Notes: a model not told the origin generated them from the sequence alone. 64,000 nucleotides of DNA from Methanobrevibacter sp. (GCF_017427765.1 NZ_JAFRSC010000025.1:1-64000); one strand, 5' to 3'. Counted from the stretch's first letter, positions 25,218 to 34,909 are shown. Made by a program: numbers and translations.

Positions 25218-26537
25218 TTGCAAGGTTTATTAAAAGATTGGAGAAGAACCAACTATGCCAGCCAATGCAATCCTGAAGTTGCAGGTGAAGAAATTACTGT
25301 AATGGGTTGGGTTCACGAAATCCGTGATTTCGGTGGAATAATGTTCGTCATCATTCGTGATGTAACTGGCAGAGTACAAATTACTGCTCCAAGTAAAAAA
25401 GTAGATGAAAACATAATGGAAGAATTAAGAGAATTAAGAAAAGAATCCGTTGTTGCAATCAAAGGTATGGCACAGGAAGCTCCTAAAGCACCAAACGGTG
25501 TTGAAATTTTACCAAAAGAAATTAAACTATTAAGCTTAGCTAATCAGCCTTTACCAATGGATCCTACAGAAAAGGTTAAAGCAGGAATCGATACAAGATT
25601 AGATTCAAGATTCTTAGATATCAGAAAAGAAAATGTTTCAGCTATTTTCAAGATTAAAGGTCAAATGTTCCATTCTATAAGAGACTTCTTTTATGAAAAT
25701 GGATTTTATGAAATCAACACTCCTAAACTCGTAGCTTCAGCTACTGAAGGAGGAACAGAATTATTCCCTATTCTTTACTTTGATAAGGAAGCATTCTTAG
25801 GACAGTCCCCACAATTATACAAACAGATGATGATGGGCAGTGGAATGGACAAGGTATTCGAAATAGGTCAGATTTTCAGAGCAGAAGAGCATGATACCTT
25901 AAGACACTTAAACGAAGCGGTATCAATAGATGCTGAAGCATCCTTTGTTGATGATGTTGACATGATGAATGTCTTAAACAAAATGCTCGTTCAAATCATA
26001 AACGACATCAATGACAAATGCAGTGATGAATTGGCAGTTTTAGGCCATGAACTGGAACTTTCAGATGAAAAATTCCCTCATGTAACCTATGATGAAGCTG
26101 TTGACATCATTAATGCAAATGGCGTTGAAATGCCTTGGGGTGAAGACTTATCCCGTGAGGCTGAAAAGGTATTGGGTGAAGAAATGGGAGGATTCTATTT
26201 CTTGACTGAATGGCCATCTGCTATCAAACCGTTTTATGTAATGCCTAAAGACGGTGATGAAAAATACTCTCATGCATTTGACCTGATGTACAATAATTTG
26301 GAATTGTCTTCAGGTTCAACTCGTGTACACCAACACGATTTACTTGTAAAACAAATTGAAGAAAGAGGATTAAATCCGGACGGATTCGGAACTTATCTTA
26401 AAGCATTTGAATATGGTATGCCTCCTCATGCAGGTTGGGGTGTAGGTGCTGAAAGATTGACCATGGTCATGACCGGATCTGAAAACATCCGTGAATGTGC
26501 TCTCTTCCCAAGAGACAGACACAGATTAACTCCTTAA
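25218..26537 (+). CDS. aspS: Aspartyl-tRNA synthetase, archaeal type, probably non-discriminating
   Basis: Class IIb synthetase of 439 residues charging tRNA-Asp (and, if non-discriminating, tRNA-Asn). I chose TTG 25218 because the GAGGTGA ribosome binding site overlaps the upstream in-frame GTG 25209 and lies 5-6 nt before the TTG. The N-terminal OB-fold anticodon domain covers about residues 1-105, then the catalytic domain with motif 2 ([14 protein letters not shown]) and motif 3 ([11 protein letters not shown]). [11 protein letters not shown] has His where discriminating archaeal enzymes have Trp, and PKAPNG has Pro where they have Lys. Both point to a non-discriminating enzyme that works with Asp-tRNA(Asn) amidotransferase. 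Confidence 0.93.
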   Translation: MQGLLKDWRRTNYASQCNPEVAGEEITVMGWVHEIRDFGGIMFVIIRDVTGRVQITAPSKKVDENIMEELRELRKESVVAIKGMAQEAPKAPNGVEILPKEIKLLSLANQPLPMDPTEKVKAGIDTRLDSRFLDIRKENVSAIFKIKGQMFHSIRDFFYENGFYEINTPKLVASATEGGTELFPILYFDKEAFLGQSPQLYKQMMMGSGMDKVFEIGQIFRAEEHDTLRHLNEAVSIDAEASFVDDVDMMNVLNKMLVQIINDINDKCSDELAVLGHELELSDEKFPHVTYDEAVDIINANGVEMPWGEDLSREAEKVLGEEMGGFYFLTEWPSAIKPFYVMPKDGDEKYSHAFDLMYNNLELSSGSTRVHQHDLLVKQIEERGLNPDGFGTYLKAFEYGMPPHAGWGVGAERLTMVMTGSENIRECALFPRDRHRLTP

Positions 26538-26562
26538 TTTCTTTCTTTTTTTTAAGATTAAT

Positions 26563-27765
26563 ATGGAAGAATATGACATAGCTGTTGTTGGTGGAGGACC
26601 GGCAGGAATCATGGCTGCAATTGCCGCCAGCCGGAATTCATCCAGCGTAATATTGCTTGAGAAAAATTCCAAACTGGGTCGCAAGCTTTTGATGACTGGT
26701 GGCGGAAGATGCAATATCACCAATCTAAAGCCAATAAAAAAGCTATTGAATTCATATTCTCAAAAAAACTTTTTAAAACACTCTTTTTATATTTTTACAA
26801 ATGAAGATTTATTTTCATTATTTCAGGATAAGGGATTAGGTTTTATACAGGAAGATGACAACAGGATTTTTCCAGAAACTGAAAAGTCTTTAGACATTTT
26901 AAATGTTTTAACTGAATATCTCGATGATGTTGTTATAAGTTATAACTTTGAAGTCGAATCGATTAGGCAAGGTTTTATAATAAACGATAAAATCAAGGCA
27001 GATAAGGTCATAATTGCCACTGGTGGAATAACATACCCTCAAACCGGATGCAGCATTAAAAATTATTCTCTAACTTCACAACCTTTAACTGACATCAAAT
27101 ATGGGCTTGTTCCCCTATTGACCAAAAAAGATTTATCCGATATTGCCGGTGCAACATTATATGATGTTGTTATAAGTTATAAGAAAAGTAAAGTCAAAGG
27201 TAATGTGCTGTTTTCCCATGTTGGCCTTACAGGTCCTGGAATTATAAATTTAAGCAATTTAATTTCTGAAAGTATAACTTATAACTTATTAGATGATAAT
27301 CCTGATTTTGAATTTGAGATAGCTATTGACTTATGTCCTGAACTTTCACGAGATCAGTTAAATGATAAGTTTAACAGAGATTTCCAAGACAAAGGAAAGA
27401 CAATGCTTAAAAATTACCTGAAGCTGTTTTTGACAAACAGGTTTGTAGATTTCTTTTTGGATGAACTTGATTTGGACGGTGAGATTCAGCTATCAAGAAT
27501 TAACAAGAAAAGTAAAAATAGATTAATAGAAAATTTAAAAAGATTTCCTTTTGAAATTAATGGATTTAATTCTGATTTGTCTAAAGTTACAATTGGCGGT
27601 GTTGATTTGTCAAATGTCAATGCTAAAACCATGGAATCAACATTAATTTCTGATTTGTATTTTGCCGGTGAAGTTCTTGATGTTCATGGACCGACCGGTG
27701 GCTATAATTTAAAAATCGCATTTTCTACAGGATATCTGGCGGGATTGTCAGCAAGTGCTAAATGA
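26563..27765 (+). CDS. FAD-dependent oxidoreductase of the HI0933/YhiN family
   Basis: A 400-residue flavoprotein. The N-terminal Rossmann motif AVVGGGPAGIMAAIAA (about residues 6-21) binds the FAD ADP moiety. LGRKLLMTGGGRCNITN (about 43-60), TGGITYPQTG (about 154) and the C-terminal GGVDLSNV and AGEVLDVHGPTGGYNLKIAFSTG are hallmarks of the family. Substrate and physiological role are not established for this family. It starts 26 bp after aspS in the same direction. The gene contains three clusters of the AAGTTATAACTT motif that is dense upstream of parA. Confidence 0.88.
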   Translation: MEEYDIAVVGGGPAGIMAAIAASRNSSSVILLEKNSKLGRKLLMTGGGRCNITNLKPIKKLLNSYSQKNFLKHSFYIFTNEDLFSLFQDKGLGFIQEDDNRIFPETEKSLDILNVLTEYLDDVVISYNFEVESIRQGFIINDKIKADKVIIATGGITYPQTGCSIKNYSLTSQPLTDIKYGLVPLLTKKDLSDIAGATLYDVVISYKKSKVKGNVLFSHVGLTGPGIINLSNLISESITYNLLDDNPDFEFEIAIDLCPELSRDQLNDKFNRDFQDKGKTMLKNYLKLFLTNRFVDFFLDELDLDGEIQLSRINKKSKNRLIENLKRFPFEINGFNSDLSKVTIGGVDLSNVNAKTMESTLISDLYFAGEVLDVHGPTGGYNLKIAFSTGYLAGLSASAK

Positions 27766-27847
27766 TGTTAATTATAATTACTCAATTAGATTTACTAGGT
27801 TTTACATTCAAAAATCAGTTGGCGGACAATCAGTAAAAAATTAGGGT

Positions 27848-27991
27848 TTAAAAGAAATCAACATGCCGACTATTTTTGATTCTTTGTTTGATTTTATTTT
27901 CATTTTTATTCTTTGGCCTTTTCATTTCTTTTAAAAAGCTTTTGGTATCTTTTCCTTTTAATGTTGGTGTTGGTGCTATAGCTTTTGCCAT
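27848..27991 (-). CDS. Small basic protein (47 aa), possibly an antitoxin-like or regulatory protein
   Basis: ORF starting at 27991 with an AGAGGTAA ribosome binding site 6-7 nt upstream on the minus strand. The product begins MAKAIAPTPTLKGKDTKSF, continues LKEMKRPKNKN and is Lys-rich to the end. I recall short methanogen proteins with an APTP.LKGKDA..FLKEM start, but cannot verify a family. The rest of the 27766-28244 gap is AT-rich with no other ORF. Possibly real because of the good ribosome binding site and protein-like N-terminus. Function unknown. Confidence 0.5.
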   Translation of the reverse strand: MAKAIAPTPTLKGKDTKSFLKEMKRPKNKNENKIKQRIKNSRHVDFF

Positions 27992-28244
27992 TTTAATTAC
28001 CTCTAATTCTATTATAATATTCAATATTCATAGTTATTAAAGATGATTTAAAAATTATATAAAGCTTGTTGAACTCATTACGTAAAATTGCTTTGAGAAA
28101 AACGTAATATTTAAACTTTAGGTTCTTTAAAACATTTTTCGAGAGTATTTGATAAGTTTTAAAAGTCATTTTTGGATTTTGATTCTAAACGGTGTATTGA
28201 TTAAAACAAAATATTTAACTGATATATTTACCAATAGTTATAAT

Positions 28245-28874
28245 ATGACAGACAAAATGTTCATGGGTGCATCAACTAAGCAAGGTCTGGATATTGCAAA
28301 TAAAAGTAGAGAGATTATCCGTGGCCTTATTGGTGATGATGTCAAAGACTTAAAACCTATAGAAAGAGACATCGTTGAGAGAATTGTTCACTCAACTGCC
28401 GATCCTGAATATGCTAAATTGGTACATATGAGTTCTGATTTTGTGGATGCAGCTATGGCCTCCCTTAAAAATAAGGAAACCATTCTGACAGACATTAACA
28501 TGGTCAAGTATGGTATTACACGATATGAGGGGGAAGTTGAGTGTTACATTAAAAACGAAGAAGTTGTAAAAATAGCTAAAGAAAATCAGATTACAAGAGC
28601 GGCTGCTGCAATGCGTTATGCTGCGGCTAATGATTTTGAAGGAATTGTAGTTTCAGGTAATGCTCCAACTGCTGTTTTTGAAGCAATGGATTTATATGCA
28701 AAAGGTGAAATGAATCTTAAGGCTATTGTAGGCGTTCCGGTTGGTTTTGTAGGAGCGGCCGATTCCAAAGAGGCATTACATAACTCCGATATTCCAAACA
28801 TTATCGTTGAAGGTCCTAAAGGTGGAACACCAATTGCCGTTGCTTGTGTAAATTCATTAATACAACATTTATAG
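28245..28874 (+). CDS. cbiC: Cobalt-precorrin-8 (precorrin-8X) methylmutase
   Basis: A 209-residue enzyme of cobalamin synthesis that moves a methyl group from C-11 to C-12 to give cobyrinate (hydrogenobyrinate in the aerobic pathway). The catalytic histidine lies in VERIVHSTADPEYAKLV, and the C-terminal VGVPVGFVGAADSK.AL and GGTPIAVACVNSL stretches are typical. I chose ATG 28245 because a longer frame from 28149 adds a non-homologous hydrophobic segment across the promoter. AAATATTTAA about 28-35 nt upstream acts as TATA box, so the mRNA may be leaderless. It lies 9 bp before hemL, another tetrapyrrole gene, in a probable operon. Confidence 0.92.
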   Translation: MTDKMFMGASTKQGLDIANKSREIIRGLIGDDVKDLKPIERDIVERIVHSTADPEYAKLVHMSSDFVDAAMASLKNKETILTDINMVKYGITRYEGEVECYIKNEEVVKIAKENQITRAAAAMRYAAANDFEGIVVSGNAPTAVFEAMDLYAKGEMNLKAIVGVPVGFVGAADSKEALHNSDIPNIIVEGPKGGTPIAVACVNSLIQHL

Positions 28875-28883
28875 TGTGATAAA

Positions 28884-30158
28884 ATGTATTCCGAAGAATT
28901 GTTCAATGAATCTAAAAATTATTTTCCTGGTGGAGTAAACTCTCCGGTACGTGCTTTTAAGCCTTATCCGTTTTTTGTTAAAAGCGCTGGGGGGTCCAGA
29001 ATCACTGATGTGGACGGCAAGACCTACATAGACCACTGTCTTGCATACGGTCCTTTGATATTGGGTCATGCAGACCCTAAAGTTGTAAGGGAAGTTTCAA
29101 ATCAGTTGACTATTGGAACCGCTTACGGCACTCCAACTGAAAATGAAATAACTCTTGCAAAAGAGGTTGTAGACAGAATTCCTTCTGCTGAAATGGTAAG
29201 ATTCTGTAACAGCGGAACCGAAGCAACAATGAGTGCTATCAGGCTTGCAAGAGGTTTTACAGGTAGGGATAAAATTGTTAAATTTGAAGGCGCATATCAT
29301 GGTGCGCATGATTATGTTTTAGTAAAAGGAGGATCCGGTGCCGCAACACTACCTGACAGTCCGGGAATTCCGGCTGACACCACTAAAAATACATTATCAG
29401 TACCGTTCAATGATGAAGAAGCTCTAACAGAACTGATTGAAAAGGAAGGCGAAAACATTGCATGTATCATTATGGAAGTGGTCATGGGCAATGTTGGATG
29501 CATAGAACCAAAACCAGGATTTTTAGAGTTCATTAGAAAAATCACAGAAGAAAATAATATTATTTTAATATTTGATGAAGTAATCACCGGTTTTAGAGCA
29601 TCAAGAGGTGGAGCTCAACAATATTATGGCGTAACTCCTGATTTAACTACATTAGGTAAAATTGTTGGTGGAGGACTTCCGATGGGTGCTTTTTGTGGAA
29701 AAAAAGAAATCATGGAACTGATAGCTCCTAACGGTCCGGTTTATCAGGCAGGTACATTTTCAGGAAATCCGGTTTCCGTTCAGGCGGGAATTTCCACTTT
29801 AACACAGCTTGATGATGCTTTCTATAAGGAACTTGAAAGGAAAGGAAACTACCTGAGAGGAAACATCCAGTCAATTATAGAGGATGAGGAATACAATATC
29901 CAGCCGGTCGGACTTGCTTCAATGTTTCAGATTTATTTCAATCCAGAACCTGTTTATAACTATGCTGATGCTCAAAAATCCGATAGAAAACAGTTCTTAA
30001 GATACTTCAAGGCATTGCTAAAAGAGGGAGTATTTATTCCGCCATCTCAGTTTGAATGTAATTTTATTTCAAATGCACACAGTATGGAGGATATGCAAAA
30101 AACTTCAGATGCCATTGAAATAGCTCTTCAGGCAGCTTTCAGAAAAAGAAGAAGGTAA
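28884..30158 (+). CDS. hemL: Glutamate-1-semialdehyde 2,1-aminomutase
   Basis: A 424-residue PLP enzyme converting glutamate-1-semialdehyde to 5-aminolevulinate, the tetrapyrrole precursor needed for F430 and cobamides. The PLP lysine is Lys259 in [15 protein letters not shown]. Other family motifs are [16 protein letters not shown] at the start, [29 protein letters not shown] and [11 protein letters not shown]. Normal length. Ribosome binding site GTGAT. The operon order is cbiC-hemL-signal peptidase, with 4-9 bp gaps. Confidence 0.96.
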   Translation: MYSEELFNESKNYFPGGVNSPVRAFKPYPFFVKSAGGSRITDVDGKTYIDHCLAYGPLILGHADPKVVREVSNQLTIGTAYGTPTENEITLAKEVVDRIPSAEMVRFCNSGTEATMSAIRLARGFTGRDKIVKFEGAYHGAHDYVLVKGGSGAATLPDSPGIPADTTKNTLSVPFNDEEALTELIEKEGENIACIIMEVVMGNVGCIEPKPGFLEFIRKITEENNIILIFDEVITGFRASRGGAQQYYGVTPDLTTLGKIVGGGLPMGAFCGKKEIMELIAPNGPVYQAGTFSGNPVSVQAGISTLTQLDDAFYKELERKGNYLRGNIQSIIEDEEYNIQPVGLASMFQIYFNPEPVYNYADAQKSDRKQFLRYFKALLKEGVFIPPSQFECNFISNAHSMEDMQKTSDAIEIALQAAFRKRRR

Positions 30159-30162
30159 TATA

Positions 30163-30588
30163 ATGGAAATTGATTATAAAGAAATTGCATCATACATAAT
30201 TATCCTTGTAATAGTTCTTATCGCCGCTCAACACTTAAACGTTGTTGTTTCAGGCAGTATGGAACCTGCATTTTACAGAGGAGATATTGTCCTTGTTCAA
30301 AAGGCGGATTTTTTAGGAATCCATGAGTTTGACCCGAAAGATGTTGAAATCGGGGATGTTGTAGTATATGACGCAAAATGGTTTAACCAGCCTGTAATTC
30401 ACAGAATTATAAATATTGTCGATATTAACGGAACTACTATGTATCTTATAAAGGGAGACAATAACAACGGTCCCGATCCGTATTATGTCGAAGCCAGTCA
30501 GATTAAAGAGAGAGTTGTAACGCTCGGCGACAGTCTGGTAGTTATTCCAAAAATTGGTTATCTTTCCCTTTGGTTAAGGGGTTTATGA
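30163..30588 (+). CDS. Signal peptidase I, archaeal/ER type
   Basis: A 141-residue membrane protease that removes signal peptides from secreted proteins such as the adhesins in this window. One N-terminal membrane helix (about residues 9-27) is followed by the catalytic serine motif SGSMEPAFYRGDIVLV. VIHRIINI carries the histidine that replaces the bacterial lysine in archaeal/ER enzymes, and KGDNNNGPDPYYV follows. The shortness is normal for archaeal types. It starts 4 bp after hemL and is co-transcribed by position. Confidence 0.9.
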   Translation: MEIDYKEIASYIIILVIVLIAAQHLNVVVSGSMEPAFYRGDIVLVQKADFLGIHEFDPKDVEIGDVVVYDAKWFNQPVIHRIINIVDINGTTMYLIKGDNNNGPDPYYVEASQIKERVVTLGDSLVVIPKIGYLSLWLRGL

Positions 30589-30605
30589 TTATTTAAGGTG
30601 AGTTA

Positions 30606-32306
30606 ATGTATTTTGAAATTGAAAAACAAGCTATCGATGCCATTAATAAGGCATTGGATCAATATGATGAAGAAATAGACAGGAATTTTAAATTAGAATT
30701 CCCTCCAAATCCAAAATTAGGAGATCTTGCAAGCACTATTGCTTTTGCATTAACTAAAAAGTTAAGAACTTCCCCTCCGGAAGTTGCAAAGGATTTAGTT
30801 GAAAAAATTGAAGTTCCGGAAATCTTTTCTGAAGTCAAAAACTTCGGACCGTATGTGAATTTCTTTATAGATTATTCCAAATTTTCAAAATTGCTTTTGG
30901 AAAAAGTTGATGAAAATTATGGTCAGCTTCCGGAATATGGCGAAAAGATTATCCTTGAGCATACTTCAGCTAATCCTAACGGTCCGCTTCATATCGGACA
31001 TATCAGAAACTCCATTTTCGGAGATTCCCTTGCAAGACTTTTACGCTTAGCCGGAAGGGATGTGGAAACTCAATATTATGTTAATGATATGGGAAGACAG
31101 ATTGCCATTATTGTCTGCGGTATTACCGAATGCGGTTTGAAAATCGAAGATTATGAAGGCGAAAAGCTTGACCACAAAATCGGAAAACTGTACTTTGATG
31201 CAAACAAGGCAGTTGAAGAAGATGAAGCTTTAAACGCTAAAGTCGATGAATTAATCCAAAAGTACGAAAAAGGTGAAGATGAAGAGTTAAACAAAGTCTT
31301 TGAAAGCGTTGTATCACAATGCATATCCGGAATGAAGGAATCACTTCAGAGAATGAATATCGTCCATGATGATTTTGTCTGGGAAGGCCAATTTATCAGA
31401 AACGGTGAAGTTGATGATTTGGTATATTACATCCAAAGAGAAGGATTTACCCGTGAAGACGATGTTTTATACATTGATTTAACAGACTTTAACATTGAAA
31501 AGGAATTTGTTTTAAGAAGGTCAAATGGAACTTCCCTTTATTCTACCCGTGATTTGGCTTATCACAAATACAAAGCTACTTTAGGAGACACAGTACTTGA
31601 TATTTTAGGTTCAGACCATAAACTGGCCGCAAAACAGATTAAAGTTATTTTTGAAGAAATTTTTAGGCAAACTCCTCCTGAAGTCATATTTTATGAATTC
31701 ATCACTCTTCCTGAAGGTTCAATGTCAACAAGAAGGGGTAAATTCGTATCTGTTGATGAATTAATTGATGAGGCAGTATTAAGAGCTAGTGATGAAATTA
31801 AATCAAGAAATCCGGATTTAAGTGAAGATGAAATTGCACCTATGGCTGAAGAAATTGGTGTTGGAGCAGTAAGATTCTTCATTGCTAAATTGTCCCCTGA
31901 AAAACACTTAACTTTCAAATGGGATGAAGCTTTAAGCTTTGAGAGAGGTTGTGCTTCCATTCAATACGCACACGCAAGAGCATGCAAATTACTTGATAAT
32001 GCCGGCAAAGACATCAGCTCTTTAAAAGTGGATGATAACTGGGTTCCAAATGAATCTGAACAGGACCTTATAAGACAGATTGCTAAGTTCCCGCAAGTTG
32101 TTGAAGATTGTGCAAATAAAAAGAGAGTTCACAACATTACACAATATTGCCAGGACTTGGCCGGTTCATTTAACAGATTCTACAAATCAGAACAGGTTAT
32201 CGGTTCTGAAGTAGAAGACACCAGATTGATTTTAGTTGACAGAGCTAAAATAACCATTAAAAACGCTTTAGATATTTTAGGTGTTTCAGCACCTGAAAAA
32301 ATGTAG
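30606..32306 (+). CDS. argS: Arginyl-tRNA synthetase
   Basis: Class Ia synthetase of 566 residues. The N-terminal Arg-specific tRNA-recognition domain covers about residues 1-105. The HIGH motif is in NPNGPLHIGHIRNSIFGD, and the KMSK-equivalent is degenerate (EGSMSTRRGKF), as in many ArgRS. The C-terminal alpha-helical anticodon domain includes HNITQYCQDLAGSFNRFY. The ATG follows an AAGGTGAG ribosome binding site. Co-directional with the hemL-signal peptidase genes after 17 bp. A strong terminator follows. Confidence 0.96.
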   Translation: MYFEIEKQAIDAINKALDQYDEEIDRNFKLEFPPNPKLGDLASTIAFALTKKLRTSPPEVAKDLVEKIEVPEIFSEVKNFGPYVNFFIDYSKFSKLLLEKVDENYGQLPEYGEKIILEHTSANPNGPLHIGHIRNSIFGDSLARLLRLAGRDVETQYYVNDMGRQIAIIVCGITECGLKIEDYEGEKLDHKIGKLYFDANKAVEEDEALNAKVDELIQKYEKGEDEELNKVFESVVSQCISGMKESLQRMNIVHDDFVWEGQFIRNGEVDDLVYYIQREGFTREDDVLYIDLTDFNIEKEFVLRRSNGTSLYSTRDLAYHKYKATLGDTVLDILGSDHKLAAKQIKVIFEEIFRQTPPEVIFYEFITLPEGSMSTRRGKFVSVDELIDEAVLRASDEIKSRNPDLSEDEIAPMAEEIGVGAVRFFIAKLSPEKHLTFKWDEALSFERGCASIQYAHARACKLLDNAGKDISSLKVDDNWVPNESEQDLIRQIAKFPQVVEDCANKKRVHNITQYCQDLAGSFNRFYKSEQVIGSEVEDTRLILVDRAKITIKNALDILGVSAPEKM

Positions 32307-32340
32307 ATGAGTAGTTTAACTCATCTTTTTAATTTTTTTT
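32306..32340 (+). terminator. Hairpin terminator after argS
   Basis: The 7-bp stem GATGAGT/ACTCATC (32306-32325) is followed by a T-rich tract. Just beyond it, AAATTAATCTTTCT occurs twice (about 32340 and 32381) as a short direct repeat. Confidence 0.6.
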
Positions 32341-32546
32341 AAATTAATCTTTCTATACTAAGATAGATTTCTAATTTTTTTAAATTAATCTTTCTGTACT
32401 ATGTTAAATTTATTATAAGATTTTAATGATTAATTTTAATAAATAATATTTTTAAAATAAGTTTTATTAATATAAAGCAATATTTAGCCGAATTTAGAAA
32501 AAATATTTCATATTTGGCATAAAATTATTACAAAAAAGCAAAAGAT

Positions 32547-33080
32547 TTAATCCACAAAGTGGATGTAATCTTCTTTTCTTGGAAGTGGTTGTGGTGCTTC
32601 CATATCGGCATAGCCTAAAACGACATGACCAACGCCTTCATATCTTTCAGGTATTCCCCATTCTTTTAAAAGTTCCTTTCCTTTTTCGGATGCAAACTCA
32701 TCACGTGCCCTGTGAATCCAGCAGGATCCAACACCAACTGCATGGGCTGCATTAACTAAGACGGCCAATACGCTGGATCCGTCTTCTACCCATGTAGGCA
32801 TTTCACTGTCGGCTAAAACTATTAGCAAAGTTTTTGCTCCGTAAAATGGATCCATATCTTCAGGAACTTCAACAGGAAAAAAGCTTCTGTTCCATGCAGA
32901 CAGTTCCTTGATTTTTTCAGCATCCTGAATTACAACTATTTTCGGGGACTGCGCACCTCTTCCGGTCGGAGCGTAAGTGCCTGCTTCTAGAATTGTTTTT
33001 AAATCTTCATCTGATATCTGTTCGTCTTTGAATTTTCTTATGCTTCTTCTGGTTTTCAAATCATAAATTGTCTGGTTCAT
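32547..33080 (-). CDS. Nitroreductase-family FMN oxidoreductase
   Basis: A 177-residue FMN-dependent reductase. The N-terminal TRRSIRKFKDEQI binds FMN phosphate, followed by EAGTYAPTGRGAQSPKIVVI and the C-terminal GHVVLGYAD, all typical. The natural substrate is unknown; family members reduce nitro-compounds, quinones or flavins. It is the last gene of a three-gene operon on the minus strand (MATE transporter, MarR regulator, nitroreductase). It overlaps the regulator by 4 bp, which suggests redox or xenobiotic stress handling. Confidence 0.88.
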   Translation of the reverse strand: MNQTIYDLKTRRSIRKFKDEQISDEDLKTILEAGTYAPTGRGAQSPKIVVIQDAEKIKELSAWNRSFFPVEVPEDMDPFYGAKTLLIVLADSEMPTWVEDGSSVLAVLVNAAHAVGVGSCWIHRARDEFASEKGKELLKEWGIPERYEGVGHVVLGYADMEAPQPLPRKEDYIHFVD

Positions 33081-33496
33081 ATTATCTCCTCTGAAATTTT
33101 TCTTAAATTATCTTTAAAGTTATCGTATTCATCAGCGCCGATTATCTGCTTTATTCTCTCATCCCACTCATCATCATAATCCATTACCTTTTGGGCGGTT
33201 TTTGCGCCTTTGTCGGTAATTTCTATTCTTTTTGTCCTTTTGTCTTTAGTTCTTTTAATGAATCCTTTATCTTCGAGTTTTTTTAGGTTTCTTGTTATTG
33301 TGCTTTCGTTTAGATGAAAATTTTCCGCCAATTTCTCCTGGATTATTCCCTCATTATCATATATGGCTATCAATAATGGAAAAAGTCCGAAACTTAAATC
33401 TTCATCTTTTACTTTTTCATTCAAGAACTTTGCATGTTCCCTATAGATTATTGAAATGTAGGGAACTGTGGGAACATCCTTATCAAGCATTAACAT
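33077..33496 (-). CDS. MarR-family transcriptional regulator
   Basis: A 139-residue winged-helix repressor. The recognition helix lies in LAENFHLNESTITRNLKKLEDKGFI and the wing in KDKRTKRIEITDKG, in normal MarR order. The first residues overlap the end of the MATE gene by 14 bp, and its end overlaps the nitroreductase by 4 bp. Because the regulator is inside the operon and paired palindromes lie at the operon promoter (34861-34894), autorepression relieved by a ligand is the likely mode. Ligand unknown. Confidence 0.9.
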   Translation of the reverse strand: MLMLDKDVPTVPYISIIYREHAKFLNEKVKDEDLSFGLFPLLIAIYDNEGIIQEKLAENFHLNESTITRNLKKLEDKGFIKRTKDKRTKRIEITDKGAKTAQKVMDYDDEWDERIKQIIGADEYDNFKDNLRKISEEII

Positions 33497-34850
33497 TCCC
33501 TCTTATCAGTCTGTTTATGTACAGTTCAATGCAGGCATAACATATAATCGAACCTATTCCCCCTCCTAAAAGCATTCCGCAGTAAATTCCAAACTCTCCC
33601 ATGTGGAATGTGAATCCTAAAAGGTATGCGAATATCAGCACAAGTATAAATTCCCTGAAAGTTGTAAGAATTAGGGATATTGTTCCTTTTCCAACACCCT
33701 GGAAAACGTTACCTGCACTGGCTCCGAAAGGAACATATAATATGAAAAGACACATTATTTGAAGAAAACTTGCAATTAATGGCTCAAGCTGAGCGCTGCT
33801 TTCAGAGTATGAGAATATAAATGCAATCTGATTTGCAAATACGTTCAATATAATACATACTATTATTGAAGCTATTAAAGCTACTTTAACGGCGTATCTT
33901 GCTGTAACTCTTAAATTTTCATATTTGCGGGCACCGAATGCCACGCCTGCAACTGAAATTGCCGCTGTACCGACACCGATTGCAGGAAGCATTCCAATGT
34001 TTACTATTCTCCATCCTGCTGTATAAACAGCTACTGATACAGGACCGGATACTATTGTAAGCATGTAATTGACAAATATTGTTAAAACTGACAGCACCAA
34101 TTGCTCCAGACTGGCAGGAATACCGACAACTAAGATATCCTTATACATTCCAAAGTCATTGCGGAAATCTTTTAAGCTGTATGAAAGATAGGTGTCTTTT
34201 TTAACAAATATCCAGTAAAACATTAAAAGCAGGCTTATAAGAGGTCCCAATACTGTTGCCCATGCGGCCCCTTTGATTCCCATTCCAAATGTGTAGATGA
34301 AAATCGGATCTAAAACCATGTTGATTATTGCTGCAAGTGCTATTGGAATTGTTGCTCTTTTGATGTCTCCTTCAGCTCTAAATGCTCCACCTACAATTGG
34401 AGGCATCAGTAAGGCAAATGTCCATGCAAATATGATAAAACCGTAGTCCATGGCATAGTTTATGACACTGCTTGCGCCCATCATATTCAGCATAGGTTCC
34501 ATAAATACAAGAAAGATGATTGATATTATAACCGAAACGATAAAACTTAAGATAAGGTTATGTATCGCTGCATTGTTTGCTGAAGCCTTATCTTCGGCGC
34601 CAATAAATCTTGAGATAAGTGAATTACCACCAGCTCCTATTCCGTTTCCAAAACCTACTAAAATCATAAATAGTGGTGTAATATATCCGAGTGCAGCTAA
34701 TGGTTCTGCACCGAGTCCTGCTACCCAAATACTATCAATAATGTTGTTTGCAAAAATTAAAAGCATACTGCCTATAATAGGTAATGATAATTTGTTGATA
34801 GCCTTTTTAGGGTCTCCTGTAATCATTTCAATGTTTTCATTTTTCTCCAT
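33483..34850 (-). CDS. MATE-family multidrug/Na+-coupled efflux transporter
   Basis: A 455-residue integral membrane protein with about 12 predicted helices in two similar halves. The N-terminal half contains PIIGSMLLIFANNIIDSIWVAGLG and GNGIGAGGNSLISR; the second half has VVGIPASLEQLV and GVGTAAISVAGVAFGA. It probably exports cationic drugs or toxic metabolites in exchange for Na+ or H+. First gene of the operon, translated from ATG 34850. The promoter carries MarR-type operators. Confidence 0.92.
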   Translation of the reverse strand: MEKNENIEMITGDPKKAINKLSLPIIGSMLLIFANNIIDSIWVAGLGAEPLAALGYITPLFMILVGFGNGIGAGGNSLISRFIGAEDKASANNAAIHNLILSFIVSVIISIIFLVFMEPMLNMMGASSVINYAMDYGFIIFAWTFALLMPPIVGGAFRAEGDIKRATIPIALAAIINMVLDPIFIYTFGMGIKGAAWATVLGPLISLLLMFYWIFVKKDTYLSYSLKDFRNDFGMYKDILVVGIPASLEQLVLSVLTIFVNYMLTIVSGPVSVAVYTAGWRIVNIGMLPAIGVGTAAISVAGVAFGARKYENLRVTARYAVKVALIASIIVCIILNVFANQIAFIFSYSESSAQLEPLIASFLQIMCLFILYVPFGASAGNVFQGVGKGTISLILTTFREFILVLIFAYLLGFTFHMGEFGIYCGMLLGGGIGSIICYACIELYINRLIRGNVNA

Positions 34851-34860
34851 AATAACATCT

Positions 34861-34909
34861 CTTGCATATGCAACTATACTCTTGTATATGCAAGTGTAAA
34901 TATATAAAT
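34861..34909 (-). promoter_or_regulatory. Operon promoter with two MarR-type palindromic operators
   Basis: CTTGCATATGCAA (34861-34873) and CTTGTATATGCAAG (34881-34894) are near-identical palindromes whose centres are 20 bp apart, about two helical turns. The minus-strand TATA box ATTTATATA (34901-34909) puts transcription start near 34878, between and over the palindromes. A repressor bound there would block initiation. The natural candidate is the MarR protein encoded in this operon. Confidence 0.72.

Noticed and set aside
28149-28244. N-terminal extension of cbiC from 28149
   Set aside because: The extension crosses the predicted TATA box and encodes a non-homologous hydrophobic stretch.
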